From assembly GCF_017656155.1 (NCBI RefSeq), contig NZ_JACDOH010000005.1:122678-186677 (forward strand): 64,000 nt of DNA. The letters are read 5' to 3'. Positions 62,668 through 64,000 of the stretch are shown here, piece after piece; the stretch's first letter is position 1, and each line of letters starts with the position of its first letter. A program made the translations under genes and the position numbers. This DNA comes from Thermosyntropha sp. (GTDB lineage Bacteria; Bacillota; Syntrophomonadia; Syntrophomonadales; Syntrophomonadaceae). The notes under the pieces were generated by a model. It worked only from the letters and a program-made list of their open reading frames with translations. It was not told where the DNA came from and did no database searches.

Positions 62668-64000
62668 TTATTGATTAAGATAGATTTTCAGCTTATTTCT
62701 TAAAGTGCGGTCGGTAATTCCTAAAACTTCAGCCGCTCTGGTTTTATTATCATTATAATATCGCAAAGTCGATAAGATAATGCGTTTTTCCGCTTCTTCT
62801 AAAGTATCTCCAATATAGACCGGCACCAAAGATGAACCGTTATTTTCAGCAAAAGATTTTCGGTTCGCCTTCACCAGACTTTTAGGAAGATCGGAAAGCT
62901 TTATCTGCCTTCCCTCACTTAAAATTACCAGTCTTTGAATAACATTTTGCAATTCCCTGATGTTTCCCGGCCAGTCATAGTTCTCCAGTGCTTCTAAAGC
63001 CTTGCTGTCTATTCCTTCTATAGGTATGGAAAATTTTTCAGAGTATCTGTTAAGGAAATGTTTCACTAAAACAGGTATATCTTCTTTTCGTTCCCTTAAA
63101 GGTGGAAGATGTATATTTATCACATTAAGCCTGAAAAGCAAATCTTCGCGGAAAAGTCCTTCTTCGGTCATCTTCTCTAAATCTCTATTAGTCGCAGTTA
63201 TTATGCGAACATCTACATTTATCGAAGTTCCCGAACCGATTGGTTCAACTTTGAAATCCTCCAACACTCTGAGAAGTTTTGCCTGCAAAGGCAGTTCCAG
63301 TTCACCAATTTCATCCAAGAAAAGGGTTCCCCCATGCGCCAATTCAAATTTGCCCTTGCGCGCCTGATAGGCACCGGTAAAAGCACCCTTGGCATGTCCA
63401 AAGAGTTCAGATTCCATAAGGTTAGCTGGAATAGCCCCGCAGTTCACTACCTCAAAAGGACCACTTCTCCTTTTTCCTCCAAAATGCAGGGCATGGGCGA
63501 CCAATTCCTTACCTGTTCCACTTTCTCCGGTTATTATAACATTGGTATCCGTATCCTTGACTTTATTGATTAAAGCCAACACACGCCTTATAGCAGCTGA
63601 TCTGCCAACTATTCCAAAAGGGGCTTTTTCTGAAGGCTCCTTTTTAAATATATCACGATGTATTTCCATCTTTTCATCAACAAGTTTCAAACCTTGTTCT
63701 ATATCTGGCGGATCCCCAACCCAGTAGTAAAATGCGCCAGATTGGGCAATACGCACCATAGCCTGAATATCACGGTGAGCAACAGCAAAAACCACGGAAA
63801 TATTTTCATCTACCGCCAAAATATTCTGCAACAAATTAATCTGGTATTCATAGCCCTGTTTTTCATCATCTAAATAAAGCAAAACCAGATCAAAATGTGC
63901 ATGTTTCAATATGTTGACTACATCTTCAGGTTTATCAACTGTAGTGACACTGTATTTCAGCCTAAGACTTTCTGCAAATTCCTTCGTCCCTCTAGCATTA
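62668..64000 (-). CDS. Sigma-54-dependent NtrC-type activator with a degenerate receiver domain, 5'-truncated
   Basis: The visible 443 residues hold most of a receiver-like domain, the AAA+ domain and a Fis-type helix-turn-helix. Walker A ITGESGTGKE, the sigma-54 contact loop GAFTGA in KGAFTGAYQARKGKFELA, Walker B GGTLFLDEIGEL and the C-terminal TLRYYNDNKTRAAEVLGITDRTLRNKLKIYL are clear. In the receiver-like part the phospho-accepting Asp position reads Tyr (DLVLLYLDD), the following Thr/Ser is Val and the Lys position is Gly or Asp, so phosphorylation is unlikely. The start codon is beyond 64000. Confidence 0.92.
   Translation of the reverse strand, partial: NARGTKEFAESLRLKYSVTTVDKPEDVVNILKHAHFDLVLLYLDDEKQGYEYQINLLQNILAVDENISVVFAVAHRDIQAMVRIAQSGAFYYWVGDPPDIEQGLKLVDEKMEIHRDIFKKEPSEKAPFGIVGRSAAIRRVLALINKVKDTDTNVIITGESGTGKELVAHALHFGGKRRSGPFEVVNCGAIPANLMESELFGHAKGAFTGAYQARKGKFELAHGGTLFLDEIGELELPLQAKLLRVLEDFKVEPIGSGTSINVDVRIITATNRDLEKMTEEGLFREDLLFRLNVINIHLPPLRERKEDIPVLVKHFLNRYSEKFSIPIEGIDSKALEALENYDWPGNIRELQNVIQRLVILSEGRQIKLSDLPKSLVKANRKSFAENNGSSLVPVYIGDTLEEAEKRIILSTLRYYNDNKTRAAEVLGITDRTLRNKLKIYLNQ

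Noticed and set aside
1-64000. CRISPR arrays, tRNA/rRNA genes, insertion sequences, prophage
   Set aside because: No regularly spaced repeats, cloverleaf sequences, transposase or phage-type proteins were noticed in reading the window.

Overview
The window looks like chromosome of a low-GC, spore-forming Bacillota of the clostridial type. It carries a complete spoIIIA operon, a Gram-positive style type IV pilus locus without a secretin, a CD1247-type zinc ribbon protein and a two-gene DUF421/DUF4363 pair. The mixture of pilus genes, shikimate genes, spoIIIA and a fatty-acyl-CoA ligase with a TetR repressor recalls Syntrophomonadaceae-like fatty-acid oxidisers, but that placement is inference. 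No tRNA, rRNA, CRISPR array or insertion sequence was seen.

Layout from left to right. 1-624: 5' part of an oxaloacetate decarboxylase/pyruvate carboxylase biotin-enzyme subunit. 792-5958: spoIIIAA-AH (minus strand). 6138-15881: a nine-gene minus-strand operon making and transferring a dTDP-amino-sugar (rmlB, rmlA, a WecE-like aminotransferase, GT2, an ATP-grasp ligase, a SsuABC-like importer, a GT-C membrane protein). 15976-22592: a sulfur/anaerobic-respiration block with a double-rhodanese lipoprotein, a LysR regulator and a molybdopterin oxidoreductase (catalytic subunit, TorD chaperone, four-cluster ferredoxin, NrfD anchor). 22782-28194: housekeeping genes (CD1247-like, efp, pepP, aroQ, pmbA, tldD). 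28278-42594: type IV pilus genes, pilB-T-C-A-D-V-W-X-M-N-O on minus and a divergent set of three large minor-pilin-like genes on plus. 42750-45312: acyl-CoA ligase and its convergent TetR regulator. 45450-49110: an unknown coiled-coil membrane protein, ferritins, a TM1266-like regulator and DUF421/DUF4363. 49113-55425: shikimate operon aroE-(pseudopilin)-(DUF2179)-aroC-aroK-aroB, yqeG and galT. 55730-58714: Fur-controlled feo operon (Cys-rich protein, feoA, feoB) followed by a broken TauE gene. 58938-64000: a sigma-54 regulated catabolic block (NtrC-type activator, cyclic amidohydrolase, isochorismatase-like hydrolase, UbiD decarboxylase).

The most interesting parts are three. First, the right-end block has a textbook -24/-12 promoter and an activator whose receiver domain has lost its phosphorylation residues; it looks like a dedicated route for a carboxylated N-heterocycle or cyclic ureide. 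Second, the amino-sugar operon puts an ATP-grasp ligase and a SsuABC-like importer between sugar-nucleotide genes and a GT-C transferase. Third, the pilus locus has two sets of unusually large minor pilins. Regulatory sites read directly from the sequence include a 19/19 Fur box, a 24-bp palindrome over the acyl-CoA ligase start point, a LysR-type dyad and many factor-independent terminators.
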